DNA of 64,000 bases, taken from positions 62,001 through 126,000 of the forward strand of contig SHXZ01000004.1 in NCBI GenBank assembly GCA_009693045.1, written 5' to 3'. The notes under the pieces were generated by a model. It was not told where the DNA came from. It searched no databases and saw nothing but the letters and a program-made list of their open reading frames with translations. Source of the DNA: Dehalococcoidia bacterium (lineage in GTDB: Bacteria; Chloroflexota; Dehalococcoidia; Lucifugimonadales; SHYT01). The first letter of the stretch is position 1. Each line of letters starts with the position of its first letter. Made by a program: the position numbers and the translations under genes. Positions 8,654 to 16,702 of this stretch are shown one piece after another.

Positions 8654-9825
8654 CCCAACTTCACAACCAGCCGCTGGGGCGGCGTGGTCACCTCCGGGCC
8701 GCGCTCCGACAGGTACACGTCTATCTCCGAGCGAACGCCGAACTCCGGCAGGTATATCCCCGGCTCAATGGTCACGCCCAGCCCAGTCAGCAACTCCCGC
8801 GTGTCCTTGGTCTCCCACGAGTCCAGGTTCACCGCGTCGCCGTGCACCTCGCGGCCCAGGCTGTGGCCGAGCCGGTGAGTAAAGTATCTGCCGTAGCCTG
8901 CCTTCGTTATGTAACCCCGTGCTAGGCGATCCACTTGCCAACCCTGGACGCGCCTCCCTTCGCGGAATGCCTCCGCCATGAACTCCAGCGCCGCGTCCCG
9001 CGCGCCGATGACAGCCCGAAAGACTCGCTGGTGCTCTTTGGGAACGCGGTTGCCGACGTAGCCCACCCACGTGATGTCGGCGTACATGGCGTCGTCGCCG
9101 TGGCCACGCGCCCACAGGTCTATGAGCACCCAGTCGCCCGCCTGGATGCGGCGGCGCTCCTCCGGCGACGGCTCAAAGTGGGGGTCGCTGGCATGGGCGT
9201 TAACGGCCACTGTGGGGCCTTCCGTCGCCTCCAGGCCCTCACGCGCGTACTCGTCGCGGATGAACTGCGCCACGTCCCACTCGGTGGGCTTTTTGTTCGC
9301 CGCTTCGCGGATAAGCGTAAAGGCGCGATCAACAATGTGTGTAAGCTTGGCAGCGGCGTCACGGTGCGACGCGAGCTGCCCTGGTGTCCAGCGCTGCGTG
9401 GCGTGCTGGAACAGGTCCGCGGACGAGACGACGCGGACGCCGAGAGAGCGCACCATCTCCAGCGTCCCCGCGTCCACGCGGGAGGCGCGCGGCAGCTCGG
9501 CGCGTGGCGAGTACTCCATCGCCACGGTGCGGACGCCGGTGAGGAGGCGGCGCGCCTCAGCAATCATCTGCCGCCGGTTGGCGAACACGGCCACGGACGC
9601 GCCGAGGTGCGCCAGGCGCCCGGCGTCCACGTGGTGTGCCAGGAAGCGCGGTTCGCCCTCGCGCGGCACCAGGCACCAGCAGGACCGCGTGATGTGGCTC
9701 ACCTGCCCCACCAGACTGCGGAACACCGGGTTCATCCCTCGGTAGTCATACACCAGCCACGCAGGGATACGGCGCTGGCGCATGAAGGCCTGGGCGTCGG
9801 CGACGGCTTGGGTGAAATCCGCCAT
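8650..9825 (-). CDS. M24-family metallopeptidase (Xaa-Pro aminopeptidase-like)
   Basis: 391 residues with an N-terminal creatinase-type domain (about 1-160) and a C-terminal pita-bread domain. Metal ligands are visible as the Asp of DLWARGHG, the Asp of MYADITW, His in HRLGHSLG, Glu in IEPGIYL and Glu in VRSEIDV. Such enzymes cut X-Pro bonds in the cytoplasm or hydrolyse creatine-like amidines. The ATG at 9825 follows a GGAGGTACTC leader. It is a single-gene unit convergent with the WapI-like gene. True peptide specificity is undetermined. Confidence 0.9.
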   Translation of the reverse strand: MADFTQAVADAQAFMRQRRIPAWLVYDYRGMNPVFRSLVGQVSHITRSCWCLVPREGEPRFLAHHVDAGRLAHLGASVAVFANRRQMIAEARRLLTGVRTVAMEYSPRAELPRASRVDAGTLEMVRSLGVRVVSSADLFQHATQRWTPGQLASHRDAAAKLTHIVDRAFTLIREAANKKPTEWDVAQFIRDEYAREGLEATEGPTVAVNAHASDPHFEPSPEERRRIQAGDWVLIDLWARGHGDDAMYADITWVGYVGNRVPKEHQRVFRAVIGARDAALEFMAEAFREGRRVQGWQVDRLARGYITKAGYGRYFTHRLGHSLGREVHGDAVNLDSWETKDTRELLTGLGVTIEPGIYLPEFGVRSEIDVYLSERGPEVTTPPQRLVVKLG

Positions 9826-9951
9826 GAGTACCTCCGGCCACCTGCCCAGCGATGATACGGGTGCGCGCTCCCGTGGACAAGTCTTTTCTCGGCGGAGGGC
9901 AAGGTGCTAATATCTCCCGTGTCCGCACCACATTCGCTGTGAGGTTAGCCT

Positions 9952-11145
9952 ATGCCCGGCCCGCTGGAAGGCACCGTCGTCCTGGACCTGACGTGGATCC
10001 TCTCCGGCCCGTACTGCACCATGATGCTCGCCGACATGGGGGCCGACGTCATCAAGGTGGAGCGACCCGGCTACGGCGACGCCTCGCGGGGGACCGCGCC
10101 CGTCATCGGCCAAGACAGCGCCTACTTCATGAGCATCAACCGCAACAAGCGCAGCGTCAGTCTCAACTTGCAGGCCCAGCGCGGGCGCGAGCTGTTCCTG
10201 CGCCTGGTGGAGAAGGCGGACGTGGTCGCGGAGAACTTCACGCCCGGCACCATGAAGCGCCTGGGCATTGACTACCCGGTCCTGGAGAAAGTGAACCCGC
10301 TCCTCGTGTACTGCGCCATCTCCGGGTTCGGGCAGACGGGGCCGTACACCGAGCGCTCGGCGCTGGACATCGTGGTACAGGGCATGGGCGGCGTAATGAG
10401 CATCACGGGCGAGGAGGGCGGCAGGCCGCTGCGCGTGGGCGCGCCGGTGGGCGACATCAACGCGGGCATGACGGCGGCGATGGCGGTGTGCGCGGCGCTG
10501 GTGGAGCGGGCGAAGAGCGGACGCGGCCAGATGGTTGACGTGAGCATGCTGGACTGCCAGGTGGCGCTGGTTGAAAACGCCATCTCGCGGCACATTGCCA
10601 CGAGCGAGACGCCGGGGCCGCTTGGGACTCGCCACGCCGTGATGACGCCGTTCCAGGCGTTCCCGACGAAGGACGGCTGGCTCGTCGTGGGCATCACGGG
10701 CAGCAACCCGGGGCACTGGCCGCTCTTCTGCTCGGCCCTCGGCCGCGTGGAGCTAATTGACGACCCGCGCTACCTTACGCCCTGGGACCGCACGCAGCAC
10801 ATCCGCGATCTGGAACCGGTGCTCACCGACGCGCTTAAGCAGCGTACGACCCAGGAATGGCTGGACGAAATGATTCCGCTGGGCATCCCGTGCGGACCGG
10901 TTAACACCGTTCCGCAAGTCGTCCGCGACCCGCAGGTGCTGCACCGGGAGATGCTTGTGGAGATGCCGCACCCGAGGCTCGGGACGTGGACGTTCACCGG
11001 CGTGCCCGCCAAGCTCTCGCGGACGCCAGGGAAGGTGCGCATCCCGCCGCCGGACCTGGGCCAGCACACGGACGAGGTGCTGGGCAAGCTGCTTGGGATG
11101 GGCGTGGAGGACGTGGCGGCGCTGCGGAAGGACGGGGTGGTGTAA
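9952..11145 (+). CDS. CaiB/BaiF family III CoA-transferase (third copy)
   Basis: 397 residues with VVLDLTWILSGPYCTMMLA, ADVIKVERPG, RNKRSVSLN and the catalytic Asp168 in PVGDINAG, so an active formyl-CoA-transferase-type enzyme is expected. The final 130 bases (11,016-11,145) are nearly repeated at 12,955-13,084, where only the tail of a paralogue survives. The gene is followed after about 190 bases by a flavin monooxygenase on the same strand; coupled function is possible but the second gene has its own ribosome binding site. Confidence 0.92.
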   Translation: MPGPLEGTVVLDLTWILSGPYCTMMLADMGADVIKVERPGYGDASRGTAPVIGQDSAYFMSINRNKRSVSLNLQAQRGRELFLRLVEKADVVAENFTPGTMKRLGIDYPVLEKVNPLLVYCAISGFGQTGPYTERSALDIVVQGMGGVMSITGEEGGRPLRVGAPVGDINAGMTAAMAVCAALVERAKSGRGQMVDVSMLDCQVALVENAISRHIATSETPGPLGTRHAVMTPFQAFPTKDGWLVVGITGSNPGHWPLFCSALGRVELIDDPRYLTPWDRTQHIRDLEPVLTDALKQRTTQEWLDEMIPLGIPCGPVNTVPQVVRDPQVLHREMLVEMPHPRLGTWTFTGVPAKLSRTPGKVRIPPPDLGQHTDEVLGKLLGMGVEDVAALRKDGVV

Positions 11146-11338
11146 CACCTGAGTGGCTCGCGTCTCTACCAGTGGCAACTCTCCCTACCGACTTGCCCCG
11201 CCATACCGTCATCGATTACCCCGAAGCTACGGCACCCAGCCACTGTTCCTGCTCGCACCCAAGAAAATAACGAGATAAGACTTGACAACCTGCTGCACAT
11301 TGTCAGACAGTAACGGAACAGACACGAAAGGAGAAGCC

Positions 11339-12598
11339 ATGTTCATCGGGCACTTTACTGAGCGACCTTGGCAGGATCCCAAGTCAGGTCTTACGGGACA
11401 GGTTACTATTGACATGGAGGTTAGCAACCGGCTTTATGATCCGAAGGTAGGCCGACAGCTCTACAATCGGTATCTCGACGAGCGCGTGTACGCCGAAGAG
11501 GTCGGCTTCGACGGCGTCGCGATGAACGAGCACCATTCCACGCCTTTCTGCATGGGTGGCGTGGTCAATGTCGAGGCGCACATTCTGGCCCGCATCACCA
11601 ATAGGGTCAAGATCGTCATCATCGGGAACCTCTTGCCGTTGTGGGACGATCCTCTCTGGCTCGCTGAGCAGATCGCTGTGATGGACATGATCTCCGGCGG
11701 GCGCGTGGTGTGTGGCTGGGTGCGTGGGACTGGCCGCGAGAGCATCTCGCACAACATCAACCCCACGATCAACTGGGAACGCTACCAGGAAGCACACGAT
11801 TTCGTGATCAAGACCTGGACGACACCCGGGCCGTTCCGCTGGGAGGGCAAGCACCTGCAGTATCGCTACGTGAACCCCTGGATGGTGCCCTACCAGAACC
11901 CTCATCCGCCCATCTGGATCCCCGGCGCCGCTAGCCGCGCGACGGTGAAGTGGGCAGCGACCAACGGGTTCCCCTACGTCATGATCGCGGGCGACCTGGC
12001 ACTGGCGAAGCTGTCCTTTGACTACTACAAGGAAGTTGCGGCGGAGAGCGGCTACCAGTCGGGCACCGAGCACGTGCTAGACATGGTGAAGGTGCACGTG
12101 GACGAGACCGAACAACTGGCCGAGGAAACCGCTCGCAAGTATCTGGGCGGCGTGAGCAACCCCTTCATTGAGGGCAACGAAGGTGGCGTCCGTCCATGGG
12201 TCCAGGGCTTACCGGGACTCAACCCCCGCACGGCGAATGCGCGGATGCCAGTCGCCGCAACGCTGGCGGCGGGGCGCGGCGGCGCGGTGGGAAGGCTATC
12301 ATTTGAGGATCAGGTGAAGCAACACCGGATCATCTACGGCACTCCGAAGACGGTGATGCCGAAGATCCGGCACGTAGTAGAGCTCCTGCGGCCTGGCGGC
12401 GTTATCTTCTGGGACGGCGATGGCTCCATGACCCACGACGACCAGATGCGCAGCCTGCGGCTCTTTGGTTCAGACGTTATCCGGGCCACCCGTGAGCTTG
12501 GCAAGGAGTTGGACCTGAAGGGGCCGTTTGATGTCACGCCGGTCACCGGCATGACCCTTGCGGGTCGCCCGGGTTCGGTTTCCGGGTTCGAACACTAG
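11339..12598 (+). CDS. LLM-class flavin-dependent monooxygenase (paralogue 1)
   Basis: 419 residues of the bacterial luciferase-like family. Diagnostic parts are the N-terminal EEVGFDGVAMNEHH strand-loop, the VKIVIIGNLLPLWDDP core, DMISGGRVVCGWVRG (flavin phosphate region) and NPHPPIWIPG near the middle. These enzymes use reduced FMN or F420 to oxygenate or reduce organic substrates. The ATG at 11,339 sits five bases after AAAGGAG; an in-frame ATG 19 codons earlier has no such site. It is about two thirds identical by eye to the interrupted copy at 27.3 kb. SAR202-type Chloroflexota are known to carry many such paralogues. Confidence 0.92.
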   Translation: MFIGHFTERPWQDPKSGLTGQVTIDMEVSNRLYDPKVGRQLYNRYLDERVYAEEVGFDGVAMNEHHSTPFCMGGVVNVEAHILARITNRVKIVIIGNLLPLWDDPLWLAEQIAVMDMISGGRVVCGWVRGTGRESISHNINPTINWERYQEAHDFVIKTWTTPGPFRWEGKHLQYRYVNPWMVPYQNPHPPIWIPGAASRATVKWAATNGFPYVMIAGDLALAKLSFDYYKEVAAESGYQSGTEHVLDMVKVHVDETEQLAEETARKYLGGVSNPFIEGNEGGVRPWVQGLPGLNPRTANARMPVAATLAAGRGGAVGRLSFEDQVKQHRIIYGTPKTVMPKIRHVVELLRPGGVIFWDGDGSMTHDDQMRSLRLFGSDVIRATRELGKELDLKGPFDVTPVTGMTLAGRPGSVSGFEH

Positions 12599-12616
12599 GC
12601 ACTCGCGGGTTGTTGG

Positions 12617-12659
12617 GCCAGAGGGGGAGCCCCACACTGAATGGGGCTCCCCCTCTGGC
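12617..12659 (+). terminator. Hairpin after the monooxygenase gene
   Basis: A perfect 18-bp inverted repeat (12,617-12,634 with 12,642-12,659) with a 7-base loop lies 18 bases after the stop codon. No T tract follows, so it may act weakly or be a repeat-derived hairpin. Confidence 0.6.
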
Positions 12660-12676
12660 GTTCCGCTCGCACGCCG

Positions 12677-12916
12677 CGCCTCCAACAGCCTGGCCATCCG
12701 GTGGAGACGCAATGAGATGCAATAGTCCTTTCTGGCGCAAGTGCCTGGCAATTCCCAAATTCTTGCCAGGTTGCTGACGGTGGTATCAATCCCTACGTTC
12801 GCCGTGTCGAACTCAGGCGCGAGCACTTTCAGGACGTGGTCGATGGCGCAGTCTCTTGGCTTGTCTATGGCATAGACCAGGTGGGCGCCATTGCCGCCGC
12901 AGTCATGGTGGGTCCC
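12677..12916 (-). pseudogene. Remnant of a phage/plasmid-type primase
   Basis: Read on the minus strand, this stretch gives CGGNGAHLVYAID, then VGIDTTVSNLARIWELPGTC and LHRMARLLEA. These match, in order and spacing, the catalytic core of prim-pol/helicase primases, where intact versions read like SGNGYHLLY-ID, VD-TVFNPARIWKLYGT and RPHR. Neither end of a full gene is present and key residues are changed, so this is a fossil of an integrated element. The identification is by remembered motif order and should be tested. Confidence 0.55.
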
Positions 12917-12954
12917 GACTACCCTTGGTCGGCATTCCTGGCCTTGGGAACCAT

Positions 12955-13084
12955 CTCGCGGACGCCTGGGATGGTGCGCATCCCGCCGCCGGACCTGGGC
13001 CAGCACACGGAGGACGTGCTGGGCAAGCTTCTGGGCATGGGTGTGGAGGACGTTGCGGCGCTGCGGAAGGACGGGGTGCTGTAA
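12955..13084 (+). pseudogene. Duplicated 3' end of a CaiB/BaiF CoA-transferase
   Basis: This piece encodes SRTPGMVRIPPPDLGQHT and the rest of the C-terminal 42 residues seen at the end of the CoA-transferase at 9952-11,145, with about nine in ten bases the same. The upstream sequence is unrelated (primase remnant on the other strand), so all catalytic parts are missing. It is a scar of duplication, deletion or replacement. Confidence 0.85.
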
Positions 13085-13144
13085 ACCCGGGCCTGTGAGA
13101 CGGGAAGGGCCGACCTGGTGCTGAATGTCAGGGAAGACGACTCT

Positions 13145-13562
13145 GTGCTGACTAAGCCGCTGCAAGACTACAAGCGGTTCTTGCTGCGCGGCAACGTCGT
13201 TGACATGGCGGTGTCGGTAGTCATCGGCGCGGCCTTTGGGGCGGTGGTCAAGTCTGCGGTAGAGGACCTGGTTACGCCGCTCATCGGCATCTTCGGCAAA
13301 ACAAGACTTCTCCGACTACGCGTTCACCATCCGGGGGAGCACGTTCCGTTACGGGGAGTTTGTCAATGAAGTCGTGGCTCTACTGATCGTGGCTGCGGTG
13401 TTGTTCTTCCTGGTTGTGATACCTATGAACGCGCTCATCGCCGGACAGCGCTCAGCGTCGCCGCCGGACCCCACCACGCGGAAATGCCCGGAATGCCTCA
13501 GCGACATTCCCATCGCTGCTCGCCGGTGCGATTTCTGCCCGTCTCTCGTGTCGACGATGTAG
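13145..13562 (+). pseudogene. mscL: mscL, large-conductance mechanosensitive channel, frameshifted
   Basis: The first part reads [20 protein letters not shown], the conserved first transmembrane helix of MscL, up to IGIFGK. One extra A in the AAAA run at 13,298-13,301 then shifts the frame; removing it restores [12 protein letters not shown], the second helix (VVALLIVAAVLFFLVVIPMN) and a C-terminal zinc-ribbon tail (CPECLSDIP, CDFC). The GTG at 13,145 follows AGGGAAGA. The intact product would release solutes during osmotic downshock. A homopolymer lesion could be real or an assembly error; everything else is conserved, which favours error or a very young mutation. Confidence 0.88.
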
Positions 13563-13648
13563 GTGATAAGTGCTTGAACGCAGACGTCGTTCGCTCGACT
13601 TCTCACACGGTGGTCAAAGGACCTGCAATCATTGTTAGAAGTTAGCAG

Positions 13649-13720
13649 TGGGCCCGGTAGGGATCGAACCTACGACCAACCGGTTATGAGCCGGTCGCTC
13701 TACCATTGAGCTACGGGCCC
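13649..13720 (-). tRNA. tRNA with CAT anticodon (Met, or Ile2)
   Basis: A 72-base cloverleaf on the minus strand: acceptor GGGCCCG/CGGGCCC, D-arm GCTC/GAGC, anticodon stem ACCGG with loop CTCATAA, T-arm GTAGG-TTCGATC-CCTAC, discriminator A. The anticodon is CAT. It lacks the unpaired 1-72 end of initiator tRNA, so it is elongator Met or the lysidine-modified Ile2; the two cannot be separated reliably here. CCA is not encoded. Confidence 0.95.
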
Positions 13721-13743
13721 GTGGCGCGTCGCGCGGAGGCGGG

Positions 13744-14523
13744 TCAGGCCGATGCCAGACTATTGCCCGGAGCCTGCGCCGCCCGTATCCGCTCGTCCAG
13801 CTTTCGGACCTCCTGGACATCGTTGTCCAGGAGCTTGTAACACCGGTCCAGGTACAGCTGCGCGAGCAGCGCCCCAGCCGACGATGAGTCGCATGCAGCG
13901 TTCACCAGCCCGTCCGCGGCGCAGTTTGCGGGTAGCCGCTTGGCCAGCGCCGTGATTTCCGTCGTGGTCTCCTGCACCAGCCGCTGGTCGTTGCCGCCAA
14001 GCGCAAACCGGAGCGTGCCAATGAGCTTGGTGATCTCGGCCAGGCGGTCCCGGTCGCTCATGAACTCGGAGAGCACCTCGTTCACGCTCAGGCCGCTCAG
14101 GTCAGGCTGGCCCGCGGGCGCGTGGGACTGGGGCGACGGCATGGCGGCCGCGTGCACGTTGTACGATTCCGCGTACTCCTGCACCTGGTCGTTCACGCGC
14201 TCCAGCACAAGTTGGACTTGTGTTATGTCAATCTCGCCGCCGTACAGCAGGTCTTCGTCTCGCGCGTCGGCGAGATGCCTGAGGCGCTCAACGCTCTCCA
14301 TCGGCTCCGGCACCGGCGGAAACGCGAACGCGGAGAGGCCCCTCGCCATCAGCTCCGCGGCGTGCGGCGCCAGGAAGGGCGGCATGTATCGCACGACATC
14401 CACGGAAACGGGCAGGACGACCACGTACGTCGCCAGGAGCTTCCCGCCATTGGCGGCGTCGCGGTAGTACAACAGCGCGTGGCCCTTGGGTCGCGTGGCG
14501 TCGCCGCGCTCAAACGTCAGCAT
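13744..14523 (-). CDS. Hypothetical protein with helical C-terminal half
   Basis: 259 residues, not recognised. The N-terminal third (LTFERGDATRPKGHALLYYR, then KLLATYVVVLPVSVDVVRYM) looks like a small alpha/beta domain. A Pro/Ser-rich linker near residues 125-140 leads to a mostly helical C-terminal half rich in Leu, Asp and Glu (SGLSVNEVLSEFMSDRDRLA and on). No signal peptide or membrane helix is seen. The gene ends just downstream of the tRNA on the same strand, with about 24 bases between. Normal GC content and codon use suggest a resident gene. Confidence 0.7.
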   Translation of the reverse strand: MLTFERGDATRPKGHALLYYRDAANGGKLLATYVVVLPVSVDVVRYMPPFLAPHAAELMARGLSAFAFPPVPEPMESVERLRHLADARDEDLLYGGEIDITQVQLVLERVNDQVQEYAESYNVHAAAMPSPQSHAPAGQPDLSGLSVNEVLSEFMSDRDRLAEITKLIGTLRFALGGNDQRLVQETTTEITALAKRLPANCAADGLVNAACDSSSAGALLAQLYLDRCYKLLDNDVQEVRKLDERIRAAQAPGNSLASA

Positions 14524-14660
14524 GAGGCATCGCCGTTCCCCTCGTCTTATTCTAGTATTATAGCGTTCATACGAGCGTCACGGTTTGCGGCAAACTGAAC
14601 GGCTTCGTCGCTCGGACGGTTAGCGTACCAAAGCCCCAAACGTCATGGAGGACGCCGGCG

Positions 14661-15023
14661 ATGGCCAGCCACGTTGAGGAATGCCTGCTCTGCGGCCTGA
14701 GCTACGTCGTCACCGACGGCTCCGTTGACGTGGACGACGACAACCTCCGTCTCCTTAAGTGCCAGGACAGCATCTCCTGCGCGGAGCGCTAGCTGGTGAA
14801 ATTCCTTGGCGGTAGGCCCATCAACGTGGAGTCCATCGTCGTGATTGGTCAAGACCCGAATCCTCCGCCCGCCTTTGAGGTGGGATACCACCTTCGCGGG
14901 GACGGTACCAAGAGGCGGCGTTTCACCTTTCAGGTCCATCCTGAAAGCGACCTGCACCGGTGGACCGAGCACTATCATCTGATGGAGAACGGCGCGGACA
15001 TGACCAGCGGGTTTGTCCCTTGA
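14661..15023 (+). pseudogene. First of three tandem CxxC/EHYHL-family genes, amber-interrupted
   Basis: The frame starts at ATG 14,661 after GGAGG and reads CLLCGL, then SCAER, TAG at 14,790-14,792, then LVKFLGGRPINVES and EHYHLMENGADMT. Both following paralogues have Trp (ERWLRKYLSG, ERWLRRYLSG) at the TAG position, so TGG to TAG is a single-base change. The remaining sequence is unbroken to 15,023, which means the lesion is recent, suppressed or an error. Function of the family is unknown; see the next two genes. Confidence 0.8.
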
Positions 15024-15056
15024 AGACGCTCCAGCGCACTTGCGAGGCGGCCTGAG

Positions 15057-15422
15057 ATGGCGTACCACGTTGAAGGGTGCGCCCTGTGCGGCTTGAGCGC
15101 CCTTATCCGCGACGCCGCCATTGACCCCGGCGGGCGCGAGGACCAATACTTCTGGTGCCCGGACGTGGATGCCTGCGCGGAACGGTGGCTGCGGAAATAC
15201 CTGAGCGGGCGGGCGGGCGTTATTGAGTCTGTCACCCAGCTTGGCCGCGGCCCGTCCCAGCAAGCGGTCTTTGAAGTGCATTACTCGCCGCAGACTGCGG
15301 ATGGCCTCAAAAAACGGGTCCTCATGCCGGAGGTCCACCCCGAGAGGGACCACCACCGTAGCAGCGAGCATTACCATCTGATAGAGTTTGGCGCGGACGT
15401 GACCGATTCGTTCGCAGGATAG
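15057..15422 (+). CDS. Second tandem CxxC/EHYHL-family protein
   Basis: 121 residues. Two cysteine groups (CALC near the N-terminus; WCPDVDAC about 30 residues later) could bind one zinc ion. The middle holds ERWLRKYLSGR and a short beta-rich stretch with RVLMPEVHPE; the end is SSEHYHLIEFGADVTDSFAG. The last part, with HYH and acidic residues, is the best conserved across the three copies. It has no signal peptide. ATG 15,057 follows GAGGCGG. The three genes lie head to tail with 27-33 base gaps and are probably co-transcribed. No known family is recognised; a zinc-binding regulator is a guess. Confidence 0.75.
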   Translation: MAYHVEGCALCGLSALIRDAAIDPGGREDQYFWCPDVDACAERWLRKYLSGRAGVIESVTQLGRGPSQQAVFEVHYSPQTADGLKKRVLMPEVHPERDHHRSSEHYHLIEFGADVTDSFAG

Positions 15423-15449
15423 CGGAGCGGGCGCCGGCAGCGCGAGGAC

Positions 15450-15890
15450 GTGTTCCGCCTCGCGAAATGGCTGGGGCGAGGAGTTGGCGTGGTCATTCTC
15501 AACGCCTGGGAGCGCCAGCAGGTAAACCGGCTCGGCGATCCGGGGTGCCCGCTCTGCGGACACAACTGGGCCGCCCGCGACGGCACCAACACCGGCACGG
15601 TGGAGCCGTGGTCCAGCTGGTGCACCGACAAAGCCGCCTGCGGGGAACGCTGGCTCCGCAGGTACCTGAGCGGCCGTCCATTAACCCTGGAGTCGTTGAC
15701 TTTGTTGGGCCGCGGCCCGCAGCAACAGGGCGTGTTTGAGATAATCTACCGCCCCGGCGCCGACGGCGCGGAGTCGAAGAAGCGCGTCCTGATGCCCGAG
15801 GTGCGCCCCGGCGGCGACCTGCACCGACGGTCGGAGCACTACCACCTCATTGAGTTCGGGGAGGACATTACGGACTCGTTCGCCCCATAG
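15450..15890 (+). CDS. Third tandem CxxC/EHYHL-family protein
   Basis: 146 residues, longer at the N-terminus (MFRLAKWLGRGVGVVILNAW) than copy two, then CPLCGHNW, WCTDKAAC, ERWLRRYLSGR, KKRVLMPEV and SEHYHLIEFGEDITDSFAP. The extra N-terminal stretch has hydrophobic residues but is too short and charged for a confident membrane helix. The start is GTG 15,450; no ATG lies before the first cysteine pair. Spacing between cysteine groups is larger than in copy two, so the metal loop tolerates insertion. Function unknown. Confidence 0.72.
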   Translation: MFRLAKWLGRGVGVVILNAWERQQVNRLGDPGCPLCGHNWAARDGTNTGTVEPWSSWCTDKAACGERWLRRYLSGRPLTLESLTLLGRGPQQQGVFEIIYRPGADGAESKKRVLMPEVRPGGDLHRRSEHYHLIEFGEDITDSFAP

Positions 15891-16031
15891 CGCCCTAGAG
15901 CGCCGACGCCCACGCGCATCCCCTGCAGGCCAATGGACGCAGACTGAACTCAAGAAGCAACAGATTTGTGAAGACCCTCAAGACACCGTTCACCGACAGT
16001 CTTCAGAGTACGTCGCTGGGAGACCCCCCCC

Positions 16032-16517
16032 TTGACCGACCAACTCGCCGAGGCCGTAGCCACCCTGCTCCGTGACCACGGCAAACGCGTGGCCGTCGCG
16101 GAGGCGACGGCGTGCGGCCTCGTCATGCACCGCCTCGGCGCCGTTCCCGGCGCGTCCCGATACCTCATCGGCGGCGTCGTTGCCTACTCCAACACCACCA
16201 AGCGCCAGGTGCTCGGCGTGGACGAAGCAGCACTGGCCCAGGGGTCCGTGAGCCAGGCGTCCGTGCAGGCGATGGCCCGCCGCGTGCGCGAGCTGCTCGG
16301 CGCCGACGTCGGCCTCGCCGACACCGGCATCGCTGGGCCTACCGGCGGCGGCCCGGACCGCCAAATCGGCCTCACCTACGTGGCCCTTTCCGCCGCCGAC
16401 GCCGACGCGTGGGAGCGGCACATCTTCCAGGGCGACCGACTCGCCAACCAGCGCCAGACCGCCGACGCGGTGCTTGACCTCCTCAAGCGGTACCTCCAGT
16501 CGCTCCCGCGTCCGTAG
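16032..16517 (+). CDS. CinA C-terminal/PncC-type amidohydrolase
   Basis: 161 residues matching the stand-alone CinA C-terminal domain, which deamidates nicotinamide mononucleotide in NAD recycling. VAVAEATACGLVMHRLG replaces the usual AESCTGGL segment, and DTGIAGPTGGGPDRQIGLTY is the conserved glycine-rich active-site loop. Because AESCTGG is changed to AEATACG, activity should be tested rather than assumed. The TTG at 16,032 lies eight bases after GGGAGA. The gene is monocistronic and is followed by about 185 bases without a gene. Confidence 0.85.
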   Translation: MTDQLAEAVATLLRDHGKRVAVAEATACGLVMHRLGAVPGASRYLIGGVVAYSNTTKRQVLGVDEAALAQGSVSQASVQAMARRVRELLGADVGLADTGIAGPTGGGPDRQIGLTYVALSAADADAWERHIFQGDRLANQRQTADAVLDLLKRYLQSLPRP

Positions 16518-16702
16518 GCGCAGATGCCTGAGCGGGCGACGGACTCCTGTAAATCAAGCCAACCGATGACCTCATCGGCTGTCCTCTCACACCTCTTGCG
16601 CCTTGCGAGCAACAATATCCCTCGGTTGGGGCAAGCCGACAGGGCTGCCAGAACGTAGCATTGGTTGAGGACCGTGACCTACTTGTCCAATAGGAGCAAG
16701 GC

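Noticed and set aside
13635-13820. Small minus-strand protein spanning the tRNA
   Set aside because: Its translation (SSMVERPAHNRLVVGSIPTG) is the familiar false product of a tRNA gene.
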